DNA of 53,648 nucleotides from Listeria grandensis FSL F6-0971 (GCF_000525835.1 NZ_AODD01000029.1:1-53648), one strand, 5' to 3'. Positions 38,853 to 48,137 are shown, counted from the stretch's first letter. The notes: generated from the letters alone by a model not told the origin. Program-made: numbers and translations.

Positions 38853-39125
38853 ATGAAAGATGAATTACTGCAAATACCTGGTATTGGCAAGCGTTTGAGT
38901 GAGGCGCTACATAATATTGGCGTTTCTAAAATCGCAGACTTGAAAGGTAAAAATCCGCTACATTTGTATGAGTTGATGTGTGAATTTGAAGGTGAGCGGG
39001 TCGATCCTTGTGTATTGTACACATTTCGCTGTGCGGTGTATTTCGTGGAGACGGAAGATCCGGAGCCGGCGCTTTTGAAGTGGTGGAATTGGAAGGATCG
39101 GTTATATCCTGGGGAGGTGGAGTGA
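38853..39125 (+). CDS. Helix-hairpin-helix Cdd1-like protein
   Basis: The 90-residue protein opens with a helix-hairpin-helix (LLQIPGIGKRLSEALHNIG) and continues with FEGERVDPCVLYTFRCAVYFVE and LKWWNWKD, the pattern of the Cdd1/pathogenicity-locus family. Non-specific DNA contact through the hairpin is likely; the role is unknown. The second of two adjacent ATGs fits better with GGGGGCGG. It overlaps the next gene (TGATG). Confidence 0.82.
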   Translation: MKDELLQIPGIGKRLSEALHNIGVSKIADLKGKNPLHLYELMCEFEGERVDPCVLYTFRCAVYFVETEDPEPALLKWWNWKDRLYPGEVE

Positions 39126-39820
39126 TGGAAACACTTGCGGAGCGTTTGGCGAGTAGTGAACGGATCGTATTTTTGACGGGAGCTGGTGTTTCGGTGCCTT
39201 CGGGGATTCCAGACTATCGCTCGAAGAATGGGCTTTATACTGGTCGGGAAAACCCGGAATATTTGCTGAGTGCGACGTGTTTACAGAACGAGCCGGATAA
39301 ATTTTATGCGTTTGTGCGGGATAATATGTACTATCCGGACGCGGAGCCAAATGCGATTCACGAGAAAATGGCGGAGATCGAGCGTCGTGCGGGGAAAAAG
39401 GTGACGGTTGTGACGCAGAATATCGATGCTCTGCATGCAAAAGCTGGGTCGCGCAACGTGGTGGAATTTCACGGTAGTCTGTATCGTTGCCATTGTCAGA
39501 AGTGTGGCATGATGGTGCATTCGGAGCAGTATTTGGAATCGGATAAACATGAGAACTGCGGTGGCATCATTCGCCCAGAAGTCGTATTATATGAAGAAAA
39601 CTTGCCAGAAGTTGCGATAAATGGTGCGCTAGCTGCAATTACGGAAGCCGATTTGATCGTCATCGTGGGAACATCCTTCAAGGTAAGCCCATTCTGTAAC
39701 CTAACAGACTATCGCAAAAGCGGAAGCACCGTTTTCGCAGTGAATCAGGAGTTGCTACGACTACCATTCCAATATACGATGATCCAAGACGACGCTGTCA
39801 GTATTTTTAAAGAATTATGA
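39125..39820 (+). CDS. SIR2-family NAD-dependent protein deacylase
   Basis: The 231-residue sirtuin has FLTGAGVSVPSGIPDYRSKNG near residue 15, TQNIDALHAKAG near residue 98 and VEFHGSL with the catalytic His near residue 115. The zinc site is unusual: CQKC forms one normal pair, but the second reads KHENCGG with only one Cys where two are usual; the His may substitute. VGTSFKVSPF binds NAD. It is coupled to the Cdd1-like gene by overlapping stop and start. Confidence 0.88.
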   Translation: METLAERLASSERIVFLTGAGVSVPSGIPDYRSKNGLYTGRENPEYLLSATCLQNEPDKFYAFVRDNMYYPDAEPNAIHEKMAEIERRAGKKVTVVTQNIDALHAKAGSRNVVEFHGSLYRCHCQKCGMMVHSEQYLESDKHENCGGIIRPEVVLYEENLPEVAINGALAAITEADLIVIVGTSFKVSPFCNLTDYRKSGSTVFAVNQELLRLPFQYTMIQDDAVSIFKEL

Positions 39821-39934
39821 TTTCTTGCAGAATCCTAGCGAACCATGGTAAAATTTTAAAAGTATGGACAAACTTTAAATGAAGCCGAGGTTCTTATTTT
39901 TATCTTTTTGGGTAGAGATGAGGAGCCGATTTAC

Positions 39935-41296
39935 ATGGAGTATGCTCTACACTATATTAAAGGAGTGGATGGTTGGATGAACCCTGACCCCGAGAGTCAG
40001 CAGATTATTGTGCAATTAATTCTTATTTTGGTGTTGACGTTACTCAATGCGTTTTTTGCTTCGGCGGAAATGGCTTTAGTATCGCTCAATAAAAACCGTG
40101 TCAGATCGCAGGCGGAGCAAGGGGATAAGAAAGCACAGCTGCTCGTGAAAATGATAGATGATCCGAGCCGATTTATTGCGACAATTCAAGTTGGTATTAC
40201 GCTTGCTGGATTCTTCTCCAGTGCAGCCGCGGCAACGAGTATTGCTTCAGTTCTGGGAACGCGCTTTGGTGGTACAGCTTTTGCGAATGAGATGGCTGTA
40301 GTCGTTGTGACGATTATTTTATCTTATATTACGCTGGTTTTTGGTGAGCTTTATCCAAAACGGATTGCTCTGCAAAAAGCGGAGGCTATTTCTCGTTTTT
40401 CGGTACGACCAATCATGATTGTTAGTTTTGTTTTAGCACCTTTTGTCAAATTCTTGTCGTTTTCAACGAATGTACTCGTAAAGTTAACGCGCATGAATAA
40501 AAATGAGAATGCGGAGAAAATGACGCGTGAGGAAATGCAGCTTATTATTGAGACTGGTCGGCGTGATGGTGCTATCGAAAAAGCAGAACTTGACATGCTT
40601 CGTGGTGTGTTTGAAATGGACACGATTTATGCGAAGGAAGTGATGGTGCCGCGGACGGATAGCTTTATGATTGATGCGAATGAGGATTCGGGCATATTGG
40701 TGGATAAACTTTTGGAACGCAATTATTCGCGTATTCCGGTTTATTTGGACGATATGGACTCGGTGTATGGTATTTTGCATATGAAAGATTTATTTTTGGC
40801 GGCGAGGAAACAAGGTTTTGATAATATCGACGTGAAGCAGTTAGTAAAAGAGGCTTTTTTCGTGCCAGAAACGATTTTTGTGGATGATTTGTTGAAAGCG
40901 ATGCAAAAGTCGCATAATCAAATGGCGATTTTGATGGATGAGTATGGCGGCGTTGCGGGTATCGTGACGGTGGAGGATTTATTGGAGGAAATTGTTGGCG
41001 AGATTGATGATGAGTTTGATGCGTTGTCTGACGAGGTGAGGCAGTTGGATGAGCATACATTTATCGTTGAGGGAAGAATGCCGATTGATGATTTCAATGA
41101 AATGTTTCATGTGGAACTCCCTGATAAGGGGATTGATACGATGGCGGGCTTTGTCCTGACGCAGCTTAAGACGATTCCGGATGACGGGGAAGAGGTCGTT
41201 TTAGAATATGATACGTTAACTTTTATTGTGACCGAGATTAAGGATTCACGGGTTGTCACGATGAGAGTGGAGATAAAGCAGGTTGAAGCGGAATAA
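39935..41296 (+). CDS. CNNM/CorC-HlyC family transporter (DUF21-CBS)
   Basis: The 453-residue protein has an N-terminal DUF21 membrane domain (LNAFFASAEMALVSLNKNRV near residue 38; LAGFFSSAAAAT near 90; FGELYPKRIALQKAEA near 135). A CBS pair follows (TREEMQLIIETGRRDG, EVMVPRTDSF, RIPVYLDDMDSVYGILHMKD, MAILMDEYGGVAGIVTVEDLLEEIVG), then a CorC_HlyC domain (FIVEGRMPIDDFNEMF). Relatives export magnesium or other divalent cations. ATG at 39935 follows GATGAGGAG; ATG at 39977 also has a site. Confidence 0.9.
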   Translation: MEYALHYIKGVDGWMNPDPESQQIIVQLILILVLTLLNAFFASAEMALVSLNKNRVRSQAEQGDKKAQLLVKMIDDPSRFIATIQVGITLAGFFSSAAAATSIASVLGTRFGGTAFANEMAVVVVTIILSYITLVFGELYPKRIALQKAEAISRFSVRPIMIVSFVLAPFVKFLSFSTNVLVKLTRMNKNENAEKMTREEMQLIIETGRRDGAIEKAELDMLRGVFEMDTIYAKEVMVPRTDSFMIDANEDSGILVDKLLERNYSRIPVYLDDMDSVYGILHMKDLFLAARKQGFDNIDVKQLVKEAFFVPETIFVDDLLKAMQKSHNQMAILMDEYGGVAGIVTVEDLLEEIVGEIDDEFDALSDEVRQLDEHTFIVEGRMPIDDFNEMFHVELPDKGIDTMAGFVLTQLKTIPDDGEEVVLEYDTLTFIVTEIKDSRVVTMRVEIKQVEAE

Positions 41297-41300
41297 TTAG

Positions 41301-41340
41301 AAAATGCGTTTCTGGGAGAAGTCCTAGAGACGCATTTTTT
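41301..41340. terminator. Bidirectional terminator
   Basis: AAAATGCGTTTCT pairs with AGAGACGCATTTT with one mismatch. T runs on the plus strand and A runs at the left serve both convergent genes. Confidence 0.85.
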
Positions 41341-41342
41341 GG

Positions 41343-41735
41343 TTAGATGATTGTTTTTAGTACTTGATTGATTTTGTAGCGGCCAAATGGGAGGAGTTGT
41401 TGTAAGAATGTGTCTAGCGTCTCGTTGTCAAAACAGGATTTTATCATGTAGCACGTGTCGCCTGTCGTTTTGTTGAATTCGATAATTTGATCGTAGCTTT
41501 TTACAAGGTCTTCGAATTCTTTAAAGGCGCTGGTGGACATGTAAAATAGGATGATTTGTAGGTGAGGGTAGGATTGCTGGATCGTGAATTTCTGGATGGT
41601 CTTGTTGTCTTGAAGTTGCTGGACGCGAAGCCCAACGGATTGGCCTGTCATGAAAACTTGTTCGCCGACGTCTTTCCATGATAAGCGGCTATTTTCTTTT
41701 AGGATGCGCAAGATTTTCTCATCAATATGATCCAT
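41343..41735 (-). CDS. Lrp/AsnC family transcriptional regulator
   Basis: The 130-residue protein has the Lrp helix-turn-helix (IDEKILRILKENSRLSWKDVG, then TGQSVGLRVQQLQD) and a C-terminal RAM-like domain (QIILFYMSTSAFKEF, TGDTCYMIKSCF). It is a little short for the family. ATG at 41735 follows AAAGGAG. The gene is divergent from a cysteine hydrolase gene, which it may control. Confidence 0.87.
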   Translation of the reverse strand: MDHIDEKILRILKENSRLSWKDVGEQVFMTGQSVGLRVQQLQDNKTIQKFTIQQSYPHLQIILFYMSTSAFKEFEDLVKSYDQIIEFNKTTGDTCYMIKSCFDNETLDTFLQQLLPFGRYKINQVLKTII

Positions 41736-41846
41736 GATAACTCCTTTCAACTTGAAAATGAATGTGTGGATTCTCTTTCAGCGGCGTATGTTAAAATGAT
41801 GCCGTTTTCGTTACACTTAGTATATCAAATGAAAGAGGTGTTTCAA

Positions 41847-42380
41847 GTGAAAAAAGGACTTATCGTAGTGGATGTGCAAAACGATTATTTTGAAGGGGGC
41901 GCAATGCCTTTGTTTAAGCCAAATGAGGCATTGGAAAATGCAATTCGTATACAAGCGGATTTTCGTGCGCAGGGTTTGCCGATTTTTTATGTACAGCATG
42001 CGGGAACGTCGGAAGCTGGGTTTTTAGTGGAGGGTACGGAGGGCGCTGAGATTCATGCAGGGTTATTACCGATCGCGACGGAAAATGAATTTGTTGTGCG
42101 GAAAACGACACCAAATAGTTTTTTTGAGACGGATTTGGGTGAGAAATTGAAAGCGGTGGGTGTGGAGCAGGTTGTGATTGTTGGGATGATGACGCATGTG
42201 TGTATAGATTCGACGACGAGGCAGGCGAGCGAGTTGGGGCTTTCGCCGATTGTGATTGCAGATGCTTGTACGGGGCCTGATGTTGTATTTGATGGCAGAA
42301 AAACAAGTGCGGAAGATTTGCAGATTTCGTTTATGGCGGCGCTTGGATTCTTTGCAGAGGTGAAGCCGAGTTATAAATAA
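41847..42380 (+). CDS. Isochorismatase-family cysteine hydrolase
   Basis: The 177-residue enzyme has the Asp-Lys-Cys triad of the family: LIVVDVQNDYFEGG near residue 5, VVRKTTPNSFFET near residue 82 and VVIVGMMTHVCIDSTTRQA near residue 108. Members include nicotinamidases and many uncharacterised amidases; the metal-site residues typical of nicotinamidase are not obvious. GTG at 41847 follows GAAAGAGGTG. Confidence 0.87.
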   Translation: MKKGLIVVDVQNDYFEGGAMPLFKPNEALENAIRIQADFRAQGLPIFYVQHAGTSEAGFLVEGTEGAEIHAGLLPIATENEFVVRKTTPNSFFETDLGEKLKAVGVEQVVIVGMMTHVCIDSTTRQASELGLSPIVIADACTGPDVVFDGRKTSAEDLQISFMAALGFFAEVKPSYK

Positions 42381-42388
42381 GGGAACGT

Positions 42389-42426
42389 AAAGAGGGCTCG
42401 CAACCTAAATTATGGGTCCTCTTTGA
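42389..42426 (+). terminator. Terminator after cysteine hydrolase
   Basis: AAAGAGGGC pairs with GTCCTCTTT with one G-T pair. The loop is 18 bases and the T-tract is weak. Confidence 0.6.
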
Positions 42427-42487
42427 GACTTGAGATGCATCCGTTTTATCGGTATGATAGGGGTAGATGAAAACGGGGGTGCGTGGC

Positions 42488-43441
42488 TTGTCGAATATTA
42501 AGGATATTGCAAAATTGGCGGGGGTTTCAGTGACGACGGTATCGCGGGTTTTGAATGATCATCCGTACGTGGCAGAGGAAAAACGTAAGCGTGTTCAAAG
42601 TGTGATGGCGGAGCTTGACTATAGTCCGAATCGGAATGCGGTGGATCTTAGTCGTGGACGGACGAATACGATTGGTTTTGTGCTGCCGTACAATGATCAT
42701 CCGTGGTTTGATAAGGTGATGAATGGCGTGCTAGAGCTTGCTTTTGCGAAATGTTATTCGGTCGTGATTTGTCCGACGGGATATGATCGGGCGGAAGAGG
42801 AACGGTATTTGCGGATGCTGAAAACAAAACGGATTGATGGGCTGATTATTGCGTCGCGGGCCAATGATTGGGAGACGATTGCGCCGTATGCGAAATATGG
42901 ACCGATTGTGGCTTGTGAATACATTAATCATCCGCTGATTTCGTGTGCGTATGTGGATCAGCTTCAGGCGTACTCGGATGGTTTTCAGGCTTTGAAGGAT
43001 GCGGGGCACGCGCGTGTGGCTTTTACGGTTGGGCGCGAGGAGCAGTGGAGTAATAGCACGCGCTTGAAAATGATGGCGTATGAGGCGGTGTTTGGCGAGG
43101 TGGATGCTGAACTGGTTTTGCAGGATTGTTATGATGTGGCGGACGGAAAACAGGCGGCTGAGGTGTTCTTGGCTTTGGCGGAGCCTCCGACGGCGATGTA
43201 TGCGAATGGGGATGAGGTCGCGGCGGGGATGCATTATTTTGTGACGCATCGGGGCTTGACGGTGCCGGGAGATATGGCGATTCTGGGTGAGGAGAACTTG
43301 CCGATTGCGGATGTGCTGGATATTTCGACGGTGGACAAGAGTTTGCGGGAGATTGGACGCGTTGCTGTGGAGCTATTTTTGGATGGGAAAGTGGAGAAGA
43401 AGCAGGTGCAACATAAAATAATTATGCGAAATTCGATTTAA
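42488..43441 (+). CDS. LacI family transcriptional regulator
   Basis: The 317-residue repressor has the LacI DNA-binding headpiece (IKDIAKLAGVSVTTVSRVLN at residues 4-23) with the hinge region LDYSPNRNAVDL. A periplasmic-binding-like core follows with TIGFVLPYND, RIDGLIIASR and AILGEENLPIADVLDISTVD. The headpiece is canonical. TTG at 42488 follows GGGGGTG. A candidate LacI-type operator lies 11 bases downstream of the gene, in front of a truncated frame. Confidence 0.9.
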   Translation: MSNIKDIAKLAGVSVTTVSRVLNDHPYVAEEKRKRVQSVMAELDYSPNRNAVDLSRGRTNTIGFVLPYNDHPWFDKVMNGVLELAFAKCYSVVICPTGYDRAEEERYLRMLKTKRIDGLIIASRANDWETIAPYAKYGPIVACEYINHPLISCAYVDQLQAYSDGFQALKDAGHARVAFTVGREEQWSNSTRLKMMAYEAVFGEVDAELVLQDCYDVADGKQAAEVFLALAEPPTAMYANGDEVAAGMHYFVTHRGLTVPGDMAILGEENLPIADVLDISTVDKSLREIGRVAVELFLDGKVEKKQVQHKIIMRNSI

Positions 43442-43445
43442 TCGC

Positions 43446-43476
43446 TTGACCTGAAACGCATTTCATCGTTTATAAC
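43446..43476 (+). promoter_or_regulatory. Promoter with LacI-type operator
   Basis: TTGACC (43446-43451) and TATAAC (43471-43476) frame TGAAACGCATTTCA (43452-43465), whose outer halves TGAAA and TTTCA are inverted. The 19-base spacing is slightly long. A repressor bound here, probably the LacI protein just upstream, would block the promoter. Confidence 0.55.
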
Positions 43477-43509
43477 TAAGGTATAGAAAAAGCGAAGGAG
43501 GCGATGGAA

Positions 43510-43611
43510 ATGCGGACGTTGCGCGACGGGGCAAAATTAGAAACGAAGCATTTTAGATATGAGAAGGAACGCCAGTATACGACGCATCATCAGCATCATT
43601 TTGTGGAGTGA
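43510..43611 (+). CDS. Short 33-residue ORF, probable truncated gene start
   Basis: ATG at 43510 follows CGAAGGAGGCG and opens MRTLRDGAKLETKHFRYEKE, ending with a His-rich TTHHQHHFVE before TGA. The ribosome site and LacI-type promoter suggest a real gene start. Nothing follows in this frame, so the body has been lost or deleted. The original product, presumably a sugar enzyme, is not identifiable. Confidence 0.45.
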   Translation: MRTLRDGAKLETKHFRYEKERQYTTHHQHHFVE

Positions 43612-43656
43612 TGGCTCGGAAAAAGCGCGTGATAGTTTGAAATATATTTAGATGGA

Positions 43657-43703
43657 GAGTGTGAGAGGACAGCGCAGACTGTACTTTTCACGCTTTTTTG
43701 TTT
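43657..43703 (+). terminator. Terminator before the beta-helix gene
   Basis: AGTGTGAGAGGACAG pairs imperfectly with CTGTACTTTTCACGCT around a six-base loop, followed by six T. Confidence 0.6.
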
Positions 43704-43762
43704 TGCGCGGGGAGAATGATGGTAAAGAGGAGGAAGGCTATATTGGATTGGAGGGATATAAG

Positions 43763-45252
43763 ATGATGCGAACCAAGATTATGATTGGGGCATTATTAGT
43801 ACTTCTCACCATGATGTTTTCTTCGAGTGTAAATGGGGCGGTGAATGTATCGCTTGATGCGAAAAAAGCAACGATGAATAGCCAGATGATAGAAACAGCT
43901 TTACAAAAAGCGAAGAGCAGTAAATCGGCATCGGAGAAAATTGTGACGCTGCCAAAAGGTGTTTTTTTACTTGCAAAAACGGTGGTTGTGCCGGCGGGCG
44001 TGACATTGCGTGGTGCAAATGTGAACGCGATGCCAATATTGAGAATACAGCAGAATGAAGGAATTCCTGTTATCAAGATGGGAAGTGATACGAAGCTTGA
44101 AAATGTTGTTTTGGATGGGCAAAGTACGGTGGGGCATGTAAATCAGAAGCACAATGGGGTTGAAATTGTTGGTGCTAGTGCGAATCAGCGTGTGCGGAAT
44201 GTGCAGATTGTGAATAGTCAGGTTCGGAATTTTGGCGGGAATGGTATTTACATGAAATATACGGATCGTGTGAGCATTTCGGGGACAACGACAAGTCAGA
44301 TGGTAGTTTCGAAGATTGGTTATGCGGGAATTATCGGCTATTCGGCGAATAATACGAAGATCCAGAGGGTGACGGTACGTGATATCGGTGTGGCAGATCA
44401 GAAGTTGGCTTACAATATTGCGCTCTCAGAGTACTTTAATAGTAAGTTGACGAGTCAGATGCAGGCAAAAGTGAATCCACGCAGTATGGCGCGCTTATTG
44501 AGAGTAGCAATATTTTGAATAACGCGGTGTGGGAAGGGATTGATACGCATCACGGAAAAAATATTGTGGTTCGGAATAATGTGATACTGAATGTGAGGAA
44601 TGCGATTGTGATTGTGTCGATTACGCTTGCCGGGGATGCAGGGACGTTGAATCCGCCACAAAATATTGTTATACAAAATAATCGGATTAACAAGCAGGCA
44701 GATTATGTACGGCTGAAATTGACGAAATCAGAACGCTATAAGACGGTGCGCGGAATCGTTGTTGCGGGCGCGAAATTGAAGAAGAGTCGGGATGCGGTTT
44801 ATGCGACAGGAATTCAAGTTTTGAATAATCAGGTGGAAAATGTGCAGGCGATTAGTGTGTATGCAGGTGGAATCGTGGTAGAGAACTCATTTGGTGCGGT
44901 TGTTTTTAGTAATAAGGTGCAGCTGGAAAGGAGTGGCCGAACGAATTATAATGGGATTGCGTTGATCATAAATAATAAGCGGTTTTTGATTCGTGGGAAT
45001 TACATTGGGAAGATTACCATGCCTACAACGGGGGTTATCGTTTTTCGTGGCTCGCAAAACAATGGGGAATGGAATAATGCGAAATGGAGTCGGGTGACGG
45101 GATATAGGAGTACGTTGACGAAAAATTATCGTGATGTGAAACTATTACCAAATGGAAGTCTAACTCTGAAAGGCGCTAAGTTAATTACGCAAATTGCTGA
45201 TCCCAATGGTGTGGTTGTGAGGAATACGAATAAGTATGTGTTTCAAAAATAA
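43763..45252 (+). pseudogene. Secreted right-handed beta-helix protein with one frameshift
   Basis: The protein starts at ATG 43763 behind GGAGGG and has a signal peptide (to about SSVNGA). Repeated helix coils follow with Val/Ile/Asn ladders (VTLRGANVNAMPILRI; VRNVQIVNSQVRNFGGNGIY; NIVVRNNVILNVRNAIVI). The frame breaks near 44460; one added G in ATGCAGG gives SQMAGKSESTQYGALIES and the frame runs on to 45252. The rejoined protein is about 496 residues. The fold is that of pectate lyases and other polysaccharide-active or adhesive proteins; catalytic residues cannot be assigned. No wall anchor is present, so it is probably released. Confidence 0.78.
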
Positions 45253-45390
45253 AGACAAGCGATGTTTTTCGGAGGAGGTAGTTCGGACTAAGCACGGGGC
45301 AGAAAGCGTTTGCTCGTTGTGTGGAAAACAAAATATATGAATTCTTCATGAACATTCTCTCAAATACCTTCTAAATGACCGCATATCTAG

Positions 45391-45581
45391 TACAATAAGG
45401 TTATGTCTTTTCACTACCTGAAAGGATAAATGGGAGAATGTGAAATCTGTTGCTCTAATCCCACTGATAGATTTCACAACTCCTTTAGAGGTGCTAAGGT
45501 AATTGAACCCCTGAGATGTTACCGTAGTATTATCTAGTTCGGTATTTGAAGGCACTCGCAGAAATGCGGGTGCCTTCTTTG
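45391..45581 (+). ncRNA. Candidate structured RNA with intrinsic terminator
   Basis: TACAAT at 45391-45396 is a possible -10. GTGAAATCT (45440-45448) and AGATTTCAC (45469-45477) form a nine-pair stem. Its loop contains TCCCA, which can pair with TGGGA at 45431-45435 as a pseudoknot. The transcript would end at GAAGGCACTCGCA/TGCGGGTGCCTTC (45548-45577, one G-T pair) plus T run. No open frame is convincing and the nearest genes point the other way or lie upstream. I do not recognise an Rfam family. Confidence 0.45.
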
Positions 45582-45646
45582 AAGATATATACATGACCGT
45601 TATCATATAATATTTCAGGAAGTATGGTTTTGGTGATTTTTTAATT

Positions 45647-46462
45647 TTAGAAATCGATATTATCAGGATCTGGCTCGACGCGTAGGTTTTGGTTGAGGGC
45701 ATCGATTTGTGTGAGTTCCTCGGGTGTTAACGCAAAATCAAAGATGTCCATGTTTTCAGCGATGCGGTGGGCTTTTGTTGATTTTGGGATGACGATGATG
45801 CCGTTTTGTAAGTCCCAACGCAGGATGACTTGGGCGACGGATTTGTTGTGATGGGCCGCGATTTCTTGGAGGACTGGGTTGTCGAGGAGGCCGCCTTGCA
45901 TGAGTGGGGACCAGGCTTCGACGCGGATGTTGTTTTCGGCGCAGTACGCGATGAGTTCTTTTTGTGTGAGTTGTGGATGGAGTTCGATTTGGTTGATGAC
46001 GGGCATGATGGTGGCTGTCTTTTTTAGTGTTTCTAGATGGTGAATTTGGAAATTGCTGACGCCGATTGCGCGGATGCGGCCGTCTTTATACAGTTTTTCG
46101 AAGGCGCGCCAGGCGTCGATGTATTTGCCTTCTACGGGCCAGTGAATGAGGTAGAGGTCGAGATAGTCAAGTTCCATTTTGTGCAGGGTTTCGTCGAATG
46201 CGGTGAGCGTTTCTTCGTAGCCGAGATCGGCATTCCAGACTTTGGATGTGATGAAAAGGTCTTCGCGTGGGACGCCAGATTCGCGGATGCCTTGGCCGGT
46301 GCTTACTTCGTTGCCGTAGATTGCGGCGGTGTCGATGCTGCGGTAGCCGAGTCGGATGGCTTCTTTGACGGCGGACACGAGTTCTGCGCCTTCTTCTACT
46401 TTAAATACGCCGAGTCCGAGGACGGGCATGTTGGTTCCATTTGCTAATTTGACTGTTTTCAT
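45647..46462 (-). CDS. Aldo/keto reductase (AKR5/YvgN-like)
   Basis: The 271-residue barrel enzyme has MPVLGLGVFKVEEG, GYRSIDTAAIYGNE with the catalytic Asp and Tyr near residue 45, the catalytic Lys in LFITSKVWNADL near residue 74 and His in YLIHWPVEG near residue 107. The NADPH-binding end is IPKSTKAHRIAENMDIFDF. Relatives reduce methylglyoxal and other aldehydes. It starts two bases after an MFS gene, forming a unit. Confidence 0.92.
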   Translation of the reverse strand: MKTVKLANGTNMPVLGLGVFKVEEGAELVSAVKEAIRLGYRSIDTAAIYGNEVSTGQGIRESGVPREDLFITSKVWNADLGYEETLTAFDETLHKMELDYLDLYLIHWPVEGKYIDAWRAFEKLYKDGRIRAIGVSNFQIHHLETLKKTATIMPVINQIELHPQLTQKELIAYCAENNIRVEAWSPLMQGGLLDNPVLQEIAAHHNKSVAQVILRWDLQNGIIVIPKSTKAHRIAENMDIFDFALTPEELTQIDALNQNLRVEPDPDNIDF

Positions 46463-46464
46463 TT

Positions 46465-47646
46465 TTAAAATTCCTCCTGTTTTATTTCTAATTTTTTACT
46501 CCATGCGGTCAGGGCGACGGCGATGAGGACCATGATCATGCCGATCCAGGTCGTGTCGATGATTTGCATGTGGGTGATGACGAGACCGCCGAGATAGGAG
46601 CCGAGTGCGATTCCTGCGTTGAAGGCGGCGATGTTAAGGGCGGAAGCGATGTCGACGCCTTTTGGGACGAATTTCTCTGCTAGAATCACGACGTAGACTT
46701 GTAAGCCGGGGACGTTCATGAAGGCAAAGATGCCCATGAGTAGGATTGTTGCGAGTCCGAAAATTTTAGATGGGGCGGTGAAGTAGAGCAACCCGAGCAC
46801 GACGGCTTGTGCGATGAACATGTAAAATAGGGCTTGGATGGGACGCTTGTTGGCAACTTTTCCGCCGATCATGTTGCCGACCGCGATGGCAATTCCGTAA
46901 ATGAAAAGGAGAATTGCGATGGTGCTCGATGGGAAGCCGGTGACTTGTTCGAGAAGCGGTGTTAGATAGGTGAATACGACGAAGGTTCCGCCGTAGCCTA
47001 GTGCTGTGATGGCAAACACGAGTAGTAGCGGGCCATTTGTGAGTACTTTGACTTGGTCGCCGAGCGTCATTTTGGTGCCGGGACGCAAATTTTTCGGAAT
47101 CAGGATGAGATTCGCGAGGAGGGCAATGATGCCGATTGCTGCGATGCCGAAGAACGCGACGCGCCAGCCGAATTGTTGTCCGACGAGTGTGCCGATTGGG
47201 ACGCCGGTCACGGTTGCGATGGTGAGGCCGGTGAACATGATGGAGATGGCGCTTGCTCGCTTGTTTGGTGGGACCAGGTCAGCCGCAATGGTGGAACCGA
47301 TGGACATGAAGACGCCGTGCGCGAAGGCGGATATGACGCGGGCGATGAGTAGTAGCGCGATGGTGTCGGAGAATGCCGCGGCCAAGTTGCCGAGTATGAA
47401 GACGATCATGATGACGAGCAATAATGTTTTGCGATTCATGCGTGATGTGAGTGCGGTCAAGATCGGTGCGCCAAACATGACGCCGACGGCATAAAGCGAG
47501 ACGGTGAGCCCCGCGGTGCTGACTGGTATTACCAAGTCTTCGGCGATCAAAGGCAACAACCCGACGCTAATAAATTCGGTCGTTCCAATCGCAAAAGCAC
47601 TAACTGCTAAAGCTAATAAGGCAAAAATATTTCGATTCGCTTTCAA
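46465..47646 (-). CDS. MFS transporter (DHA1 family, AraJ/YdhP-like)
   Basis: The 393-residue protein shows 12 membrane helices. FAIGTTEFISVGLLPLIAEDL opens helix 1, YAVGVMFGAPILTALTSRMNRKTLL carries the loop 2-3 motif and RVISAFAHGVFMSIG the helix 4 pattern of drug:H+ antiporters. Family members export sugars or drugs. It is divergent from an HxlR regulator that probably controls it and the reductase. Confidence 0.9.
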   Translation of the reverse strand: MKANRNIFALLALAVSAFAIGTTEFISVGLLPLIAEDLVIPVSTAGLTVSLYAVGVMFGAPILTALTSRMNRKTLLLVIMIVFILGNLAAAFSDTIALLLIARVISAFAHGVFMSIGSTIAADLVPPNKRASAISIMFTGLTIATVTGVPIGTLVGQQFGWRVAFFGIAAIGIIALLANLILIPKNLRPGTKMTLGDQVKVLTNGPLLLVFAITALGYGGTFVVFTYLTPLLEQVTGFPSSTIAILLFIYGIAIAVGNMIGGKVANKRPIQALFYMFIAQAVVLGLLYFTAPSKIFGLATILLMGIFAFMNVPGLQVYVVILAEKFVPKGVDIASALNIAAFNAGIALGSYLGGLVITHMQIIDTTWIGMIMVLIAVALTAWSKKLEIKQEEF

Positions 47647-47719
47647 TGTAAAGCCCTCCTAAGTTCTGCTTGCTTTTTTGATGACAAGTGTTATTATGAT
47701 ACTTAGTAGCAATTAAAAC

Positions 47720-47731
47720 AAGTACGTACTT
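47720..47731. promoter_or_regulatory. 12-bp palindrome between MFS and HxlR genes
   Basis: AAGTACGTACTT is a perfect palindrome. GTAC-type half sites recur close by (TTTAGTACC near 47752). HxlR-family proteins bind such sites, so it may control both divergent genes. Confidence 0.55.
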
Positions 47732-47777
47732 TTTTGTAATGTAGGCACTTTTTAGTACCTATAGAAAGGAGCGAGAT

Positions 47778-48137
47778 ATGCAAAAGAAATATAATATCTC
47801 TGTTGAGGCAACGCTTGAGGTTCTCGGAGGTAAGTGGAAATGCGTGATTCTCTGTCATTTAACGCACGGCAAAAAGCGGACGAGTGAGTTAAAACGGCTG
47901 ATTCCCTCCATCACGCAAAAAATGCTCACACAACAATTGCGTGAACTGGAGCATGACGGGATTATTAATCGGATTGTTTACAACCAAGTTCCGCCAAAAG
48001 TAGAATATGAGTTAAGTGAGTATGGCAAGTCATTAGAAAGTATTTTGACAGCACTATGTAACTGGGGTGATCTGCATATTGAACGCGTATATGGCGATCG
48101 ATCGGAGTATTTGGAAGATAGCGTATTGAATAAATGA
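47778..48137 (+). CDS. HxlR family transcriptional regulator
   Basis: The 119-residue winged-helix protein opens with the HxlR hallmark EATLEVLGGKWKCVILCHL and continues KRTSELKRLIPSITQKMLTQQLRELEHDG and YELSEYGKSL. Related proteins often respond to aldehydes or quinones through a Cys near the N-terminus; here Cys lies in KWKCVILCHL. That fits the aldo/keto reductase in the divergent unit. Confidence 0.9.
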   Translation: MQKKYNISVEATLEVLGGKWKCVILCHLTHGKKRTSELKRLIPSITQKMLTQQLRELEHDGIINRIVYNQVPPKVEYELSEYGKSLESILTALCNWGDLHIERVYGDRSEYLEDSVLNK

